A program made the position numbers and the translations under genes. DNA of 64,000 bases from Chelydra serpentina (lineage: Eukaryota; Chordata; Testudines; Chelydridae): NCBI GenBank assembly GCA_037349315.1, contig JBAIAC010000048.1, forward strand, positions 39,868,501-39,932,500, in the 5' to 3' direction. Under the pieces are notes generated by a model that saw only the letters and a list, made by a program, of their open reading frames with translations, was not told the DNA's origin and did not search any database. Each line of letters starts with the position of its first letter. Within the stretch, counting starts at the first letter, position 1. This document shows positions 21,557 to 33,776 of this stretch, piece after piece.

Positions 21557-23097
21557 GTAAGTTGCAATTTCATATCTTCCATAACGTGTTTTAAAGGGTA
21601 GTTATACTTCCTTATTTTGACCAGTGAGTATGCTTATTCCTAAGTGTTTAATTTTAGACAATTTACAAGTTTCCCAAGTTAACTTATCAGTTACATCTAA
21701 TGTATTGGAAACCTTCAGAGGAAAGAATATAACTTCAGCCAGACAATGAGATTTCTCCAGGCAGCCTCTTTGATGCATCCTCAGTAGTTGTGCAGGGACA
21801 TCAAACCTTTGACTATCAATCTTATACTAATACCTTTCACACTTTCAAGTGCAATATCATTGTTCCCTCTCTGTCAGGTATTTTTCTGAGAGCATCATAT
21901 CATCCTGGCAAGAACAGGAATTAAGGCCCAGATCCATAAAGGTATTTAAAGTTCCTAACTTCCACTGAAATCAGTAGAAGTTAAGGGCTCAAATATCTTT
22001 GTGGATCTGGGCTCAAGAGCTCTATCTATAGAATACCAGTACTGAATTTTTCATGCCAAGAAAGTGGCTCTCAAGGCAAACCTATCATTACTTCTTAAAG
22101 CCAACTCCATAACCTATACATCACAGAACATAGTGCTACAATCATCTTGACCCAAGCAATTTCACTAAGTATGCCTTCAATGTCCATCGAGTACTATAAA
22201 TATAAAGACAAAAGTGAAGCTCTGATGAGATAAAGCTTGTTACTTGTGGTCTAGCACCTAGTTATTTCAAGGCTTTAAAGTCATAAGTATCTAAGTGGAT
22301 CAGGTAGTATATACCTGAGGCAAGCAAGACAAAGTTATTCTTCAGCACTCGGGCTACACTTCCTAGGAATAGAAATGGTCTCTTGGATGGAGGCATACAT
22401 TTCTTAGGAAGAAATCTGCACTGTTACCTAATTGTTCTCCATGCATTTCTTCAGTAAATATATCAAAGCTGACTTGTAAGCCTCATCCAATGTTGTTTTG
22501 CATGATATAGTAACTCAGGAAAAAGACTCTCTGCACATTTATTTCAAATTCTGTTTTATGTCAGGCTAAGTTGTTTTACCTACTTACACATTGATGATAA
22601 AATCCAACTGTAGGATCTGTGGTCCTTACTATGCTGAAGAATAGGAAAATTTAGATGCGCTTTCATTCTTCAAGAAGTAAGATCCACAAATGTGACCTAT
22701 CCTGGGTAAGATAAAAAAATCACTATCCAGTAGCTAGGTGAGTAACAAATCTCAGTTTAGTAAATAGGGCCCAGATCCACAAACAGATTTAGTCATTGTG
22801 ATGCTGAGAGTTGTGGCACCTAAAAGTTAGAAAATCTCAGCAACACTGTGATCCACAAAGTCTGAGTTAGGCACCTTGGCTCCCTATACAACAAATGGGG
22901 ACAAATGAGCGATCCGTAAAGCTAGCATGCTAGGCAGGAGAGTTGCCTAAGCTAGCCAATGGGAGATGCAAAGGTGAGGGACGTGTGCTTATTCCCAAAT
23001 CTGTCATGGAGATAGGTGCCTAAATCTAGGCATAAATAAACCTGCCTAAATAGCATGATCTTTCCCCCGCCATACTGTCCAGCAGAGGGGATCTTAT
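21557..23097. other. SLC25A40 intron with short palindromic repeats
   Basis: GGCCCAGATCCATAAAGGTA at 21927 pairs with ATCTTTGTGGATCTGGGCTC ending near 22017, a palindromic MITE-like stretch. A related GGGCCCAGATCCACAAACAG starts near 22768. Nothing coding was recognised. Confidence 0.5.
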
Positions 23098-23307
23098 GGT
23101 ATGTCTACACTGTAGTAAAACACCCGCAGCTGGCATGTGTTAGTGACTTGGGCTAAGGTCTATAGAATTGCAGTGTAGACTATCTGACTTGGGAGCCCAA
23201 GCCCAACCCCGGACGTCTACATTGCAGTCTTATAGCCCTGAAGACCAAGACATGTGAGCCTGAGCCAACTGACACCAGCCAGCTGTGAATGTTTTATTGC
23301 AATGTAG
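23098..23307. mobile_element. MITE, left part, interrupted by the old Gmr1-like element
   Basis: The end GGTATGTCTACACTGTAGTA and internal AGTGTAGACTATCTGACTTG belong to a common turtle MITE. It is cut at GTAG (23304-23307); its right end, GTAGATATACC, resumes at 27734. So the LTR element inserted into it. Confidence 0.65.
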
Positions 23308-23793
23308 CGTGATAAACTCAGGACAGACAGCTGCAAGGGCGGGGTAGAAAACAGTCCCAGAAGAGTAAAAGGCCCTCCTCCCTATCAACTGAGGAGGTGT
23401 GACTACAGGTTAATCAGGGGTCAATCAGGTTCAGTTGAGAAGGGGTTACCAGAGATCAATTAGGATACGCTGAGAGGGAGTTACCTGAGGGCAATTAGGA
23501 TCAGCTGATTCCATCTAAGGGCTGCATGAGACCTTTTTAAACCCTTCCCTGTTGGGGAGAGAGGAGGGGGAAGTCAAGCTGCCAGTAGGCGAGGAGCAGC
23601 AAAACAGCAAGCCTCACCAGGAGGGGAGGCTGCATTCCCTCCCCTAAGGGAGAAAAAACAAGCTTAAAAGACTGTCTGAGAGAAGGAGCGGACTGCCCCT
23701 GTGCAGCCAAGAGGGACTGTTTTACCCCAAGCCCGTCTCGCCAAGGCTAAAAACAGCTGAGGCTGGTGAGACCAAGAAGGTGCCTTGCCACAC
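23308..23793 (+). repeat. 5' LTR of the old Gmr1-like element
   Basis: Reads [C]GTGATAAACTCAGGACAG...CCTTGCCACA. The first T of the TG end is mutated to C. It is followed by CACGGTGTCAGGGATGGGAT, a mutated primer binding site. Confidence 0.85.
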
Positions 23794-23859
23794 ACGGTGT
23801 CAGGGATGGGATGCGCTGAGTGAGACTTTGTGGCGAACCATCTAAGGGCAGGGTAAATC

Positions 23860-24620
23860 CCCTCCCAAAGAGAAGGGGGGGAAAAAAAGGAGGGTGTAGT
23901 GAAGGCGTTGGTGCAGGCCACCACTGCCCTACAAGAGGCTACCATGGTTCAGATGACTACCCAGCAGGAGTCAGTGCAAATACAGCAGGAGATGAATCAA
24001 TTACTGATGAGTCAGGTGGCCCAGGATCGAGCCACCCTGCATGAGGTTGTGAACAGCTGAAGGCCCTGAGCACTCTGATGCACAGCCCCCAGGGGACCTG
24101 GCCCAGCTACTGATAGAAGATGACGATGGATGATGATGTAGAGGCGTATCTCCTCGCGTTCAAGAGAACAGCCCTGCGAAAGGCTTGGCCCCAAGACCAG
24201 TGGGCCAGTATCCTGGCTCCATTTCTTGTGTGAGGAGGCCCAAAAGGCGTATTTTGACATGACAACAGAAGCAGCTACAGATTACCCCCAGCTGAAGGAG
24301 GAGATCCTGGCAAGGTCTGGCGTGAATACAGCTATAAGGGCCCAGCAATTCTACAAGTAGAAATACCGGGATAGCAGAGCACCGAGGTCCCAGGTGTTTG
24401 ACCTGATCCACGTAACCTGAAAATGGCTGCATCCTGACACCCATGACCCGGAGAAAATTGTGGAAATCATAGTTTTGGACAGGTGCATGAGAGGGCTACC
24501 ACCTGACATACGAGGGTAGGTCAGTCAAAATGATCCCTCCTCCTCTGCTGAGCTAGTTGCCCTTGTAGAGAGATACCTAGCGGCCCAAGAACTTTCTTGG
24601 ACCACCGGGGAAGGAATGTG
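23860..24620 (+). pseudogene. Gag of the old Gmr1-like element, broken
   Basis: Segments match the Gag of the young copy at 48966-49745: the coiled-coil-like start, the [10 protein letters not shown] capsid region and the SCAN-like part ([18 protein letters not shown] and [12 protein letters not shown]). Stops and frame changes break it throughout. It would have been the capsid protein. Confidence 0.8.
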
Positions 24621-27434
24621 CTGGAATGGGAGGCAAGTCTCTGTGCCAACGGCCTGTGTTGCCGTAGCCACGGGCAGAACTATGGAGGGGAGGAAGGAGG
24701 CTGAAGAGCAGCCGGAGATCGTAGAGGGACTTGCAGACTGGGGGGAGAAAGATTGGGGGGGGGGAGGGGTAGGGCCCAACAGCCCGAAAAACAGAGGGCT
24801 GCCCCGAGCAGGGTATAGATGTTATGCATGTGGGGAAATAGATGGAAATAGATCCCCCTGAGTTTGGGCAAATTGGACCTTCACTGGAGAATTTTGGGCA
24901 GGATCAGGCCAATGACCCGATATATAACAATATTCGCAAAGAAGTAGTTGAGGTGAATGGGGTCCCTGTGGAAGGGAGAGCCAAGGGCCATATTATATGA
25001 TAAAGAGAGATCTGCTATACAGAGTAGTCCGGGTCCAAGAGCAAGTCGTGGAACAGCTCTTAGTACTGCAGAAGCATCAGAGGGGCGTGATGGATCTAGC
25101 CCACAGCCATCTGTTCGGGGGGCATCTAGGGGTAGATAAAACCCTTGATTGAATTCTGCAGAGGTTTTTTTGGTCCGGAATTTATGCGGCAGTTCGACAA
25201 TATTGTGCCTCCTGTCTGGAATGCCAATTACATGGCCCTCGACCACACTTAAGGGCCCCTTTGGTACCTCTGCCGATTATTGAAGTCCCATGCGATCAAA
25301 TAGCTATGGGCCTAGTAGGGCCATTGGAGAAATCAGCTCGAGGCCATCAGCACATACTGGTTGTGCTAGTTTATGCCACCCGATACCCGAGGCCATACAC
25401 CTACGGAACACTGCCCAAGACCATAGCTAAGGAATTAATCCAAATTTTTTCTAGAGTAGGGGTACCCAAAGACATCCTGACGGATCAAGGAACCTCCTTT
25501 GTGTCTAAATTAATGAAGGATTTATGTGCAATGGTCCACATGTGGACCATAAGGATGTCAGTCTATCATCTGCAGACCGATGGCCTTGTCGAATGCTTTA
25601 ATAGAACATTAAAGAACATGATACGAAAGTGGTGAGCCAGGATGGGCAGAACTGGGACGCCCTTCTGCCGTACCTAATGTATGCTATAAGGGAGGTTCCT
25701 CAGACTTCAACTGGGTTTTCCCTATTTGAGCTGTTATATGATCGCCACCCCTGTGGCATACTGGACATTGCCAAAGAGGGTTGGGAACAACAGTCGAACC
25801 CAGGGAGAAACATCATCGAGCATGTGTTGCAGATGAAATCCAGGATAGCCCAAGTTGCCCCCCTAGTGTGGGAACACATGGAGAGGGTGCAAGGGGCCCA
25901 ACACACAAACTACAGTCTCCGTGCAATGATCCAAAAATTCCAGATGGGAGATTGGGTAATGGTTCTCACACCCACAGTGGAGAGCAAGCTCCTAGCCAGG
26001 TGGCAGGGGCCATATGAGATAATAGAAGCCATTGGAGAGGTTGACTATAAGGTCTGACAGCCTGGTCGCTGCAAGCTGAAACAGATCTATCATATAAACC
26101 TGTTGAAACCTTGGCAAGACCGAGAAGCTCATGTGGTCACTCTAGAGTTGCCAACCCCCCGAAAGCAACCGGCCTGGCCAAGTGAGAATATCCCTGGAAT
26201 TGACCCCTGACCAACAAACTGAAGTGATCAACATGATCAACGCAACCAGGACGTATTCTCGAAAAAGCCAGGCAGGACTACTGAGTTTCGCCATCACATC
26301 CTCACAGAGCCTGGAGTGAAGGTGAATGTCAAGCCATACCGGATCCCAGAGGCAAAAAGAGAAGAGATCAAGACAGAAGTCAGGAAAATGCTGAAGTTAG
26401 GAGTCATTGAAGAGTCTCGTAGCTAATGCTCAAGTCCAGTTGTCCTAGTACCTAAGCCTGATGACAGTATGAGGTTCTGCAGCGACTTCCAGAAACTGAA
26501 TGAAGTATCCCAATTTGATGCGTACCCTATACTCCAGATAGATGAGCTCATTGACCGATTGGGAAAAGCACTATTTTTGTCCGCCCTTGACCTGACCAAG
26601 GGTTATTGGCAAATCCCCCTGGCCAAGGCCAACAAAGAGAAGACGGCTTTTTCAACACCAGTGGAACTGTATCAGTACACTGTCCTCCCTTTTGGTTTAC
26701 ATGGGGCTCCCGCAACTTTCCAATGACTCATGGACAAACTGTTGCGTCCACATGGCAAGTATGCGGCTGCCTATCTCGACGACATCATTATACATAGCCC
26801 AGACTGGGAGACGCACTTGGAGAAAGTGGAAGCAGTCCTGGACACTGAGGAAGGCGGGGCTTACTGAAAATCCCTCCAAATGTGTGATTGGGCTAGCAGA
26901 AGCCAAATACCTCGGGTATATAGTGGGGAGGGGTGTGGTGAAGCCCCATCTCAACAAGTTAGAGGCAATACAGAATTGGCCACGACCAGTCCGGAAGAAA
27001 CAGGTCAGAGCATTCCTGGGTCTAGTTGGATACTATAGGTGGTTCATCCCCCACTTTGCTACCAGGGCATGCCCGTTAACAGACCTGTTCTTTCGTAAAT
27101 GGTGAGAGAAGAAGAAGAACAGCCAGTCCTGTTCCTCAATAGGAAACTCCTGCCCAGGGAACATAAATATACTGTAGTAGAGAAGGAATGCCTGGCGGTA
27201 AAGTGGGCCATAGAAAGCCTATGCTACTACATACTTGGACGGAGGTTTACCCTTGTCACGGACCATGCCCTTCTGAAGTGGATGCACCAAAACAAAGAAA
27301 GAAACGCAAGAGTAACAAGGTGGTTCCTGTCACTACAATCCTTCCACTTCAGAATACAACATAGGTCCGGAATCAAACATGGCAATGCTGTGAAGGGTGC
27401 ACTGTTTGCCGACCCAAGTAGCGCAACCCCGTAG
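24620..27434 (+). pseudogene. Pol of the old Gmr1-like element (integrase, RT, RNase H), broken
   Basis: In order: a zinc-knuckle start (CYACGE, then deletion); integrase HHCC region around 25090-25230; integrase core at 25261-25640 (LTDQGTSF, GLVECFNRTLK) and 25629-26057 (GPYEIIE); RT at 26469-27100 (DLTKGYWQIPL, then YLDDIII after frame changes); RNase H at 27100-27434 (EKECLAVKWAIE, LVTDHALLKW, HGNA). Stops near 24860, 25152 and 25633 and a deletion near 27095 inactivate it. It independently confirms that integrase precedes RT in this family. Confidence 0.85.
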
Positions 27435-27463
27435 TGTTGAGCAGGGGCAGGGAGGGTGGAATA

Positions 27464-27733
27464 TGTGATAAACTCAGGACAGACAGCTGCAAGGGTGGGG
27501 TAGAAAACAGTCCCAGAAGGGTAAAAGCCCCCTCCCTATCAACTGAAGAGGGGTGACTACAGGTCAATCAGGTTCAGCTGAGAAGGGGTTACCAGAGATC
27601 AGTTAGGATCAGCTGAGAGGGAGTTACCTGAGGGCAGTTAGGATCAGCTGATTCCAACTAAGGGCTGCATGAGACCTTTTTAAGCCCTCCCCGGGGGTGG
27701 GGGAGTCAAACTGCCAGTAGGCGAGGAGCAGCA
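27464..27733 (+). repeat. 3' LTR of the old Gmr1-like element, internally deleted
   Basis: Starts TGTGATAAACTCAGGACAG like the 5' LTR, but stops at GAGGAGCAGCA after 270 bp, directly against the GTAG duplication. About 216 bp present in the 5' LTR is missing. An internal deletion reaching to the terminal CA would explain this. Confidence 0.8.
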
Positions 27734-27737
27734 GTAG

Positions 27738-28413
27738 ATATACCTTTAGAGTCTCAGTGCATGATACCTGCCTCAGAATAAGGCTTCTCTAGTCTAAGTG
27801 GTATGAATTTAGAATTTTCTTCTGAATTTCAAATGTCCTTGTTGCAGCAGATAGTTCTTGCCTTTAACGTAGGCAGTAGTATATTTACTATTTGGGAGGA
27901 AAAACTAATTGGGTATTATGTTTTTAACAAGTTTTACCACCCTAACATGCATCAACATAACGGTTTGGTTAGATATTGATTATTAGGTAAATGTTATTTG
28001 TCATAATCATTAAAGGCCAGATTGTGCCACCCTTATCCGTATTGAATAGTACCTTGCAGCATGAATAAGGGTGGCACAATCTGGCAAATTATGACTTGAA
28101 AGAAATTGTATGTATTGATAAGACCTCTGAGTAACCTATCAATGCAGATTGTGAAAACAGTTGAGTTCAAGAGAAACCCAGTGTGCATGTATGTTTACCA
28201 CACAGTTGGTTAATGGAGATTTGGTAGACATTTGTGAATTGCAGGAGATGGACATGATGAGTTTTTTCTTTCATCCATAACACAGTTGAAATGCGTATCC
28301 TTTTTTATATAACCCCCGCCCAAATCTATATTTGATAACTGATCTAAATTATGTTGGAGGCATCAGGTTTTCTTTGTGACAGTTGATAGACTTTCTTTGT
28401 TTTTGTATTTTAG
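27738..28413. other. SLC25A40 intron with a short palindrome
   Basis: CCAGATTGTGCCACCCTTAT (28017-28036) is perfectly inverted at 28065-28084 around a 28-base loop. This is likely the remnant of a palindromic MITE. Nothing else recognised. Confidence 0.55.
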
Positions 28414-28538
28414 AATAATGGCAGTTCCAAGTACAGTAATTTATTTTACCAGCTATGATCAACTGAGTGAAGTTTTGATATCTAAACTAGGAAAAGACAG
28501 TGACCACATTCCAGTTCTTGCAGGCTCCATAAGCAGAT
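28414..28538 (+). CDS. SLC25A40: SLC25A40, fifth coding exon
   Basis: Acceptor TATTTTAG, donor AGCAGAT|GTGAGT; phase 2 in and phase 1 out. Residues 111-152 cover transmembrane helix 2 (VPSTVIYFTSYDQL), the following loop, and the start of helix 3 (VLAGSISR). Confidence 0.93.
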
Positions 28539-29479
28539 GTGAGTCATAAATTATCTGTATATTATGGTATTTTCTTTACTATTCCTTTTCCAGCTAATTT
28601 ACATTTTAAGTCAAATTCCAACTCAATAGTCCTCCTCCTCTTCTTGTGTCAGGATGTTTCGCCATCACCTATTTAAGTGGACCAGAAGGGAACCAAGGCT
28701 CTCCATCTCTTCTGGGTTCCAGTCTGGGGACCCTGTTGTGAGCAGCTAAGGTCTGCTACTTAAGGCTTCTTGTTACCTTTGTGGATTTCTGTTAGGCTTT
28801 TTCCCACAGTGCCTTCCTGGGCTTACTGTAGCTCTACCACTTTAACCAGAGAGGGACTACCCAAAGGTCTTTTCCTGGCCACCCTCTTCTTAGTTGGGCT
28901 TTCTCCCTTTGTGCACGCCACCCAATTCCTTCCGCAGCTGGGCTTCACCTTCAGTTGGAGCTGGCCCACCCTCCGGGTGCAACCAGGTTTACTAATTGCT
29001 CTCTGTCTCTAGTTAACTATTTCATCACCTGGGTAGGGTGCTACCCCATCATATGCTCCTAAAGACAAATTATTTTCATTCTCCTTCATTGTCTAATGAA
29101 CAATAAATAACATTGATCACACTCTAGTTTAAAGGTTACTAGCAAATGAAAAAGAATTTGAATTTATGCACCTTTTTGCTTCTTTATGATGTATAAAGAG
29201 CTAGATTAAAAAAAAAATTCTGCATATTTCTACACAAGAAATTCAGGTCTTCCATCTTGTTTTCGTAGGAGTCCTTAGGGACACTGGAGAACTGGTAGGA
29301 TTGGGCTGTGGCAGATATAGAACATGGTTGCTGATTGAGAGGGTACTGGATTTGTATTAAAATTGTTTAAACATCTTTGATTATCAAACAAACATCTTGT
29401 AAACAATTGGGAGACAACATATTGGACTTGATCATCGCAGTAGTTGAAGTCAGTGAGTTAACCTCCCCCTATATTTACT
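28539..29479. other. SLC25A40 intron, unclassified
   Basis: Bases 28640-29060 are C/T-rich with a balanced composition unlike the surrounding intron and may be a repeat fragment, but no ends were found. No exon seen. Confidence 0.35.
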
Positions 29480-31250
29480 AGCGGAGTTCCTCAAAGTTCA
29501 GTCTTGGGACTGATCTTATTAAATATTTTTATTAATGACTGGCACAAAAAGTACAAGTGTACTAATGAAATTTGCTGTTGATACAAAATTGGGAGGCATT
29601 GTCAATACAGAGGAGAATCAAAATATTATACAGGAACATTTGGATGACCGTGAAGACTGGAGTGACAGAAATGAAATGAAATTCAATAATATAAAGTGCA
29701 AGGTTATGCACGTAAGGGCTAATAATAAGAATTTCTGCTACCATTGGGTGCTCATTAGTTGGAAGTGACAAAGCGGGAGGGAGACCTGGGTGTGTGGGTT
29801 GATCACAAGATGATTGTAAGCCACCAATGTGATGTGGGTATAAAAAAGGCAAATACAATCCTAGGATACGTTAGGCAAGGCATTTCCAGTAGATATAGAG
29901 AAGTATTAATGCTGTTGTAAAGGGCACTGGTAAGACCTCATTTGGAATACTGTGTACAGTTCTGGTCACCCATATTCAAGAAAGATTAATTTAAACTGGA
30001 ACAGGTGCAGAAAAGAGCTACTAGGATAATAAGGGGAATGGAGGGCCTATATTATGAGAGGATACTGGATGAGCTTTCCAGTACCCCTTTCAGGAATCTG
30101 ATTTGTCTCATGTATCCCCAAGTTACACTTCACTTAAAATCTACTTGCTTACAAAAATCAGACATAAAAGTGTCACAGCACACTATTACTGAAAAATTGC
30201 TTAGTTTCTCATTTTTACTATATGATTACAAAATAAATCAATTGGAATATAAATATTGTACTTACATTTCAGTATAAACAAGTCATTGTCTGTATGAAAT
30301 GTTAGTTGTATTGACTCTGCTAGTGCTTTTTATGTACCCTGTTGTAAAACTAGGTAAATATCTAGATGAGTTGATGTACTTCCTGGAAGACCTTTGTGTA
30401 CCCCCAGAGATACGCATAACCCGCTTGAGAGTCACTGTGTTAGAGGGTATGATTGCTGTCTATAAATTCATTAGGGAGGTAAAGATCAGGAAGAGTGAAG
30501 AATTATTTAAGCTAAAGGACAATGTTTTCACAAGACAAATGGTATAAACTGGCCAGGAACAAATTCAGGCTGAAAATTAGAAGAAGGTTTGTAACCATGA
30601 CAGTAGAGTGAGGTTCTGGAACAGCCTCTCAATAAGAGTTGTAGGAACAAACAACTCAGTTAGTTTTAAGAGAGAGCTGGTCCAATTTATGACTAATTCT
30701 ATGACGGGGCTGCTTGTGGTTGTAGGGAGGAGAGCGCAACAGCCCTGGGCTCACTTCTGGATTATGTCTTATGTGCTTAAAAACTCACACTACAAGGTTT
30801 CAGCCAGCCATCTGCAAGGGGTCAGGAGGGGATTTCTTTTGTCCACCCATGTAGCCTGGGAGGGTTTTTTTGTTTTTTAATTCCCTTCCTCTGAAGCATC
30901 AGGGATGGCCATGTCTAGACATTGGATAGGGACAGCCAGTGCTGTGAGGTGGTATTGAGCATTCTCTCTCAGGTGCATGGCTGGCTAGTTCTTGCTCACG
31001 TGCTCAGGGTAACTGATCGATGTGTGGGGTTAAAAGGAATTTCCCCCATGTAAGCTTGGCTGTGATCTTGGAATGTTATTTTTTGTTTTGTTTTCCTTTG
31101 TAGCATGTCAGTGTGGATCACATGCCAGAATTGTTTGGGTGTATCTCATTTAATAATTTCCCTGCCACTGCGGGGGCCTCAGGCATCAGTGCACCTTGGT
31201 CCTTACTGTTCTTTGCCTGTGGCATATAAGCTAGTTTCCCGTGGGCTGTA
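29480..31250 (+). mobile_element. CR1 LINE, decayed, interrupted by a short DNA-transposon fragment
   Basis: RT-derived frames run from the GVPQ-like box (CTTGGGACTGATC) through 29535-29768 (FAVDTKLGGIVN) to the thumb region at about 30080. The 3' part resumes at about 30440 with the usual VFTRQMV-type and FWNSLSIRV-type segments and a CR1 3' UTR. Bases about 30090-30435 do not belong to CR1 and end CGCTTGAGAGTCACTG, like a diverged hAT terminal repeat (GGTTGAGAACCACTG). The right limit of the LINE is approximate. Confidence 0.75.
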
Positions 31251-31405
31251 ATATTTTGGTCTAATTTCAGTGGTTGGATGTGCATGTCCTTCTCCATCTA
31301 ACCCAACAGGGGAGTGAAAAGCAGATGACAGCTCTACCTCGGTTTGTTACACCACTACCTTTTCTCATAGGAGTAAAATAATGAAAAGTCAATACCTGTG
31401 TCTTA

Positions 31406-31940
31406 TTAACTTGGGGCTGAGCTGGGCACCATCTTTACGTTTAAACACTGTAAGAAAAAATGCATGCACACACTTACCTGAGGTTCTTTCCCCTTCATCA
31501 GACTCATCCATATTCGGCTGGTGGGACTGGCTAGACTGTGGTCGAGTCTCAAACAGTTCCTGGCATGGCTGGACACAGCTCTCCCCCCGATTCCCTGCTC
31601 CTCTGCCTTTTTCTCCTCCTCCTCACTGTTCATGCAGGGTATCTATGGTAGTCTGCAAGGTACTGGTGGGGTCTCTGCCACGTGTGGTATGCAACTCATT
31701 GTAAAAGTGACAGGTCTGCAGCTCAGCACCAGATTGATGGTTGGCCTCCCTGGCCTTGTGGTACTCCTACAGCAGATGGTTGGTTGGGCAGTTGCACACG
31801 ACAAGGGAGAGCTGCTAGGTGTGCTCGTGAATTTGGGCAATCCGGAAAAGACATTTCAAAAATATGAGGGTGCTTTAAAGGATGGTGGTGGCATCTGGTT
31901 TCCGTGGCAGTGCAATTCATAATTGTGACCAGAGTGGTCA
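31406..31940 (-). pseudogene. Harbinger-type Myb/SANT-like protein remnant
   Basis: On the minus strand, broken frames include an SGAELQTCHFYNELH-like stretch and an acidic, Ser-rich tail with DESDEGEE. These match the C-terminal half of the same accessory-protein family as 7970-8629. There is no transposase. MITE-like ends with CTACAC motifs follow from 31975. Confidence 0.6.
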
Positions 31941-31979
31941 CTCACGGGCATTGCAGGCCAACTGCTGGAGAACTGTTAG

Positions 31980-32195
31980 GGTTGACATAGGTCACACAGT
32001 GTCTACACTCTCACTGTGTTGATCTCAGTAGGTCTACCATCGCTCAAGGCAGTTCTGGGACGTGATTTTACTGAATCACTATAACAGGGTGTTTACCTTG
32101 GCCAGAGACAAATTTTAGTGTAGATACATGCACTAACAGGTCTACCGAAGGCAACTTATGTCAACCTAAATTTGTAGTGTAGACCAGATATTAGC
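31980..32195. mobile_element. MITE with GTCTACAC-type ends
   Basis: Left GTTGACATAGGTCACACAGT and GTCTACACTC, right GGCAACTTATGTCAACCTAA then GTAGTGTAGACCAGA. The inner arm pair (GTTGACATAGGT with the complement of ACTTATGTCAACC) is inverted. Probably non-autonomous and possibly linked to the adjacent Harbinger remnant. Confidence 0.5.
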
Positions 32196-32375
32196 ATGCA
32201 GCAAGCCATGGTCGAATATACAGCTCACTAGTTAGTCACACACTAACTGGTTATGGGGACTCTGCTACCATGCACTAAAAGTTTTATAGTGTGCGTTATG
32301 GAACTTTTAGTATGTGGTAGCATGGTCCACATAGCCAGCTGGTATGTGGCAAATTAGTGCAGTTTGTCACACACT

Positions 32376-32658
32376 GAGGGTATGTCTACACTCTAGTGGC
32401 ACAGCTGTGGTTCTGCAACTTTGCTGATGTAGCGCTGGAGTGTTAAATGCTTCCTGCATTGATGGAAGGGTTTTTCTGACTGTTCAGATAATCCACCTCT
32501 CTAAGAGACGGTGTCTCAGTTGACGGAAGAATTCCTCCATCGGCATAGCAGCTATGTCTATGGATGGACCTAACTACATTGTACAGAGCACAAAAATGTT
32601 CACAGCCCTGAGCAATACAGTTAGATCAACCCAAGTTTTATGTGTAGACCAGTCCTAG
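32376..32658. mobile_element. MITE with GGGTATGTCTACACT end
   Basis: Left end GAGGGTATGTCTACACTCTA; right end TTTTATGTGTAGACCAGTCCT. Non-coding and one of several related elements in the window. Confidence 0.55.
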
Positions 32659-32818
32659 GTCTCTATGAAAACATAGCCTCTGATCTTGTGGGTGAAAGGA
32701 ACCAAAAACATAGGGTGGGAGAAAAGGTGGATTATTTTTAGTGTTTGGGAAATTGCTCTATTAACAGAACTGACTGTTTAAGTCTTACTAATGAACCTTA
32801 ATCTTTTCTCATTTTCAG

Positions 32819-32992
32819 TGGGTTCATTAACTGTAGTAAGTCCACTGGAGTTGATCAGAACTAAAATGCAGTCTCGCCAATTATCTTACAAGCAACTACG
32901 AGTATGCATCAATAATACAATGGCCAAAGATGGTTGGCGTTCACTCTGGAGAGGGTGGGGTCCCACTGCTCTGAGAGATGTACCTTTCTCAG
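32819..32992 (+). CDS. SLC25A40: SLC25A40, sixth coding exon
   Basis: Acceptor TTTTCAG, donor TTCTCAG|GTAAGG; phase 1 in and phase 1 out. Residues 153-210 carry the second carrier signature [12 protein letters not shown], the matrix helix with [18 protein letters not shown], and the start of transmembrane helix 4. The next coding exon is 28.3 kb away, so this intron holds most of the window's retroelements. Confidence 0.95.
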
Positions 32993-33391
32993 GTAAGGGT
33001 TTATCTCACATCAAAGTTTGTGTTATGGAGAATAATTATTTGTCAATTCCTTTACCTTTTTTCCTTATACTTTGATAACATTATAGGTTGAGAGTGCTTT
33101 AAAATCCATGTGCTGAATTGGATTGTCTTGAAATTTGCTGTGCCTCATGGGGATGTGGAGTAAGATTAAAGGTTCAAATTTGGGGTAACTTGATCAAGGA
33201 GTTCCCCAGATATAGTCCTCCTAAAAAATGTTTACAATATCACCTACTTTTTTAAACTTTTTTTTTTTTTTTTGCAGTCTACTTCCATGACAGAGACATG
33301 GTTCTCGGTTATTTTCTTATGTCATCTGCTGAGCTTTTTTCCATCTTCTACCAAGTGGTGTCCAGTCAAGGGCTTGTCTAGGAATATGGGG

Positions 33392-33577
33392 TTCTTCTTC
33401 GAGTGCTTGCTCATATGTATTCCAGTTAGGTGTGTGCGCGCGGCGTGCACGATCGTCGGAAGATTTTTACCCTAGCAACACTTGGTGGGCCGGCTGGCGC
33501 CCCCTGGAGTGGCGCCGTTGGGTGCCCCGATATATACTGCAGCCGGCCCATCGCCCTCTCAGTTCCTTCTTACCGCC
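33392..33577 (+). repeat. Left inverted terminal repeat of the DIRS element
   Basis: Starts TTCTTCTTCGAGTGCTTGCT and includes GATCGTCGGAAGATTTTTAC and a TATA-like GATATATACTGCAGCC near 33530. It is complementary to 39544-39715 with few differences; the outermost bases differ between the two ends. Confidence 0.9.
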
Positions 33578-33776
33578 CGTGTCGGTCGTTGGAACAGTGG
33601 AGAGCAGCTCGCTGAACTCCACAGCCCTAGCTTCATTAGCACTCGTTTATCTTTTAGATAGTTTAAGTACTGTTAATTAGTTGTTAATAGTTGTTGATAG
33701 TAGTTATCTTTCTCAGTGACAATAGTAGCTGGAGATAAGGGGCTCCTCCCCTTATCCCCACCCCGGTGCCGGGCCA

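Larger units (their letters stand above)
23308..27733 (+). mobile_element. Old Gmr1-like Ty3 LTR retrotransposon, decayed
   Basis: A 4-bp duplication GTAG (23304-23307 and 27734-27737) flanks two LTRs. The inside has gag, integrase, reverse transcriptase and RNase H remnants in that order, the same arrangement as the young copy at 48379-53870. There are many stops and frameshifts. Two large deletions are visible by comparison with the young copy: the protease region (near 24840) and the connection between RT and RNase H (near 27095). Confidence 0.88.
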
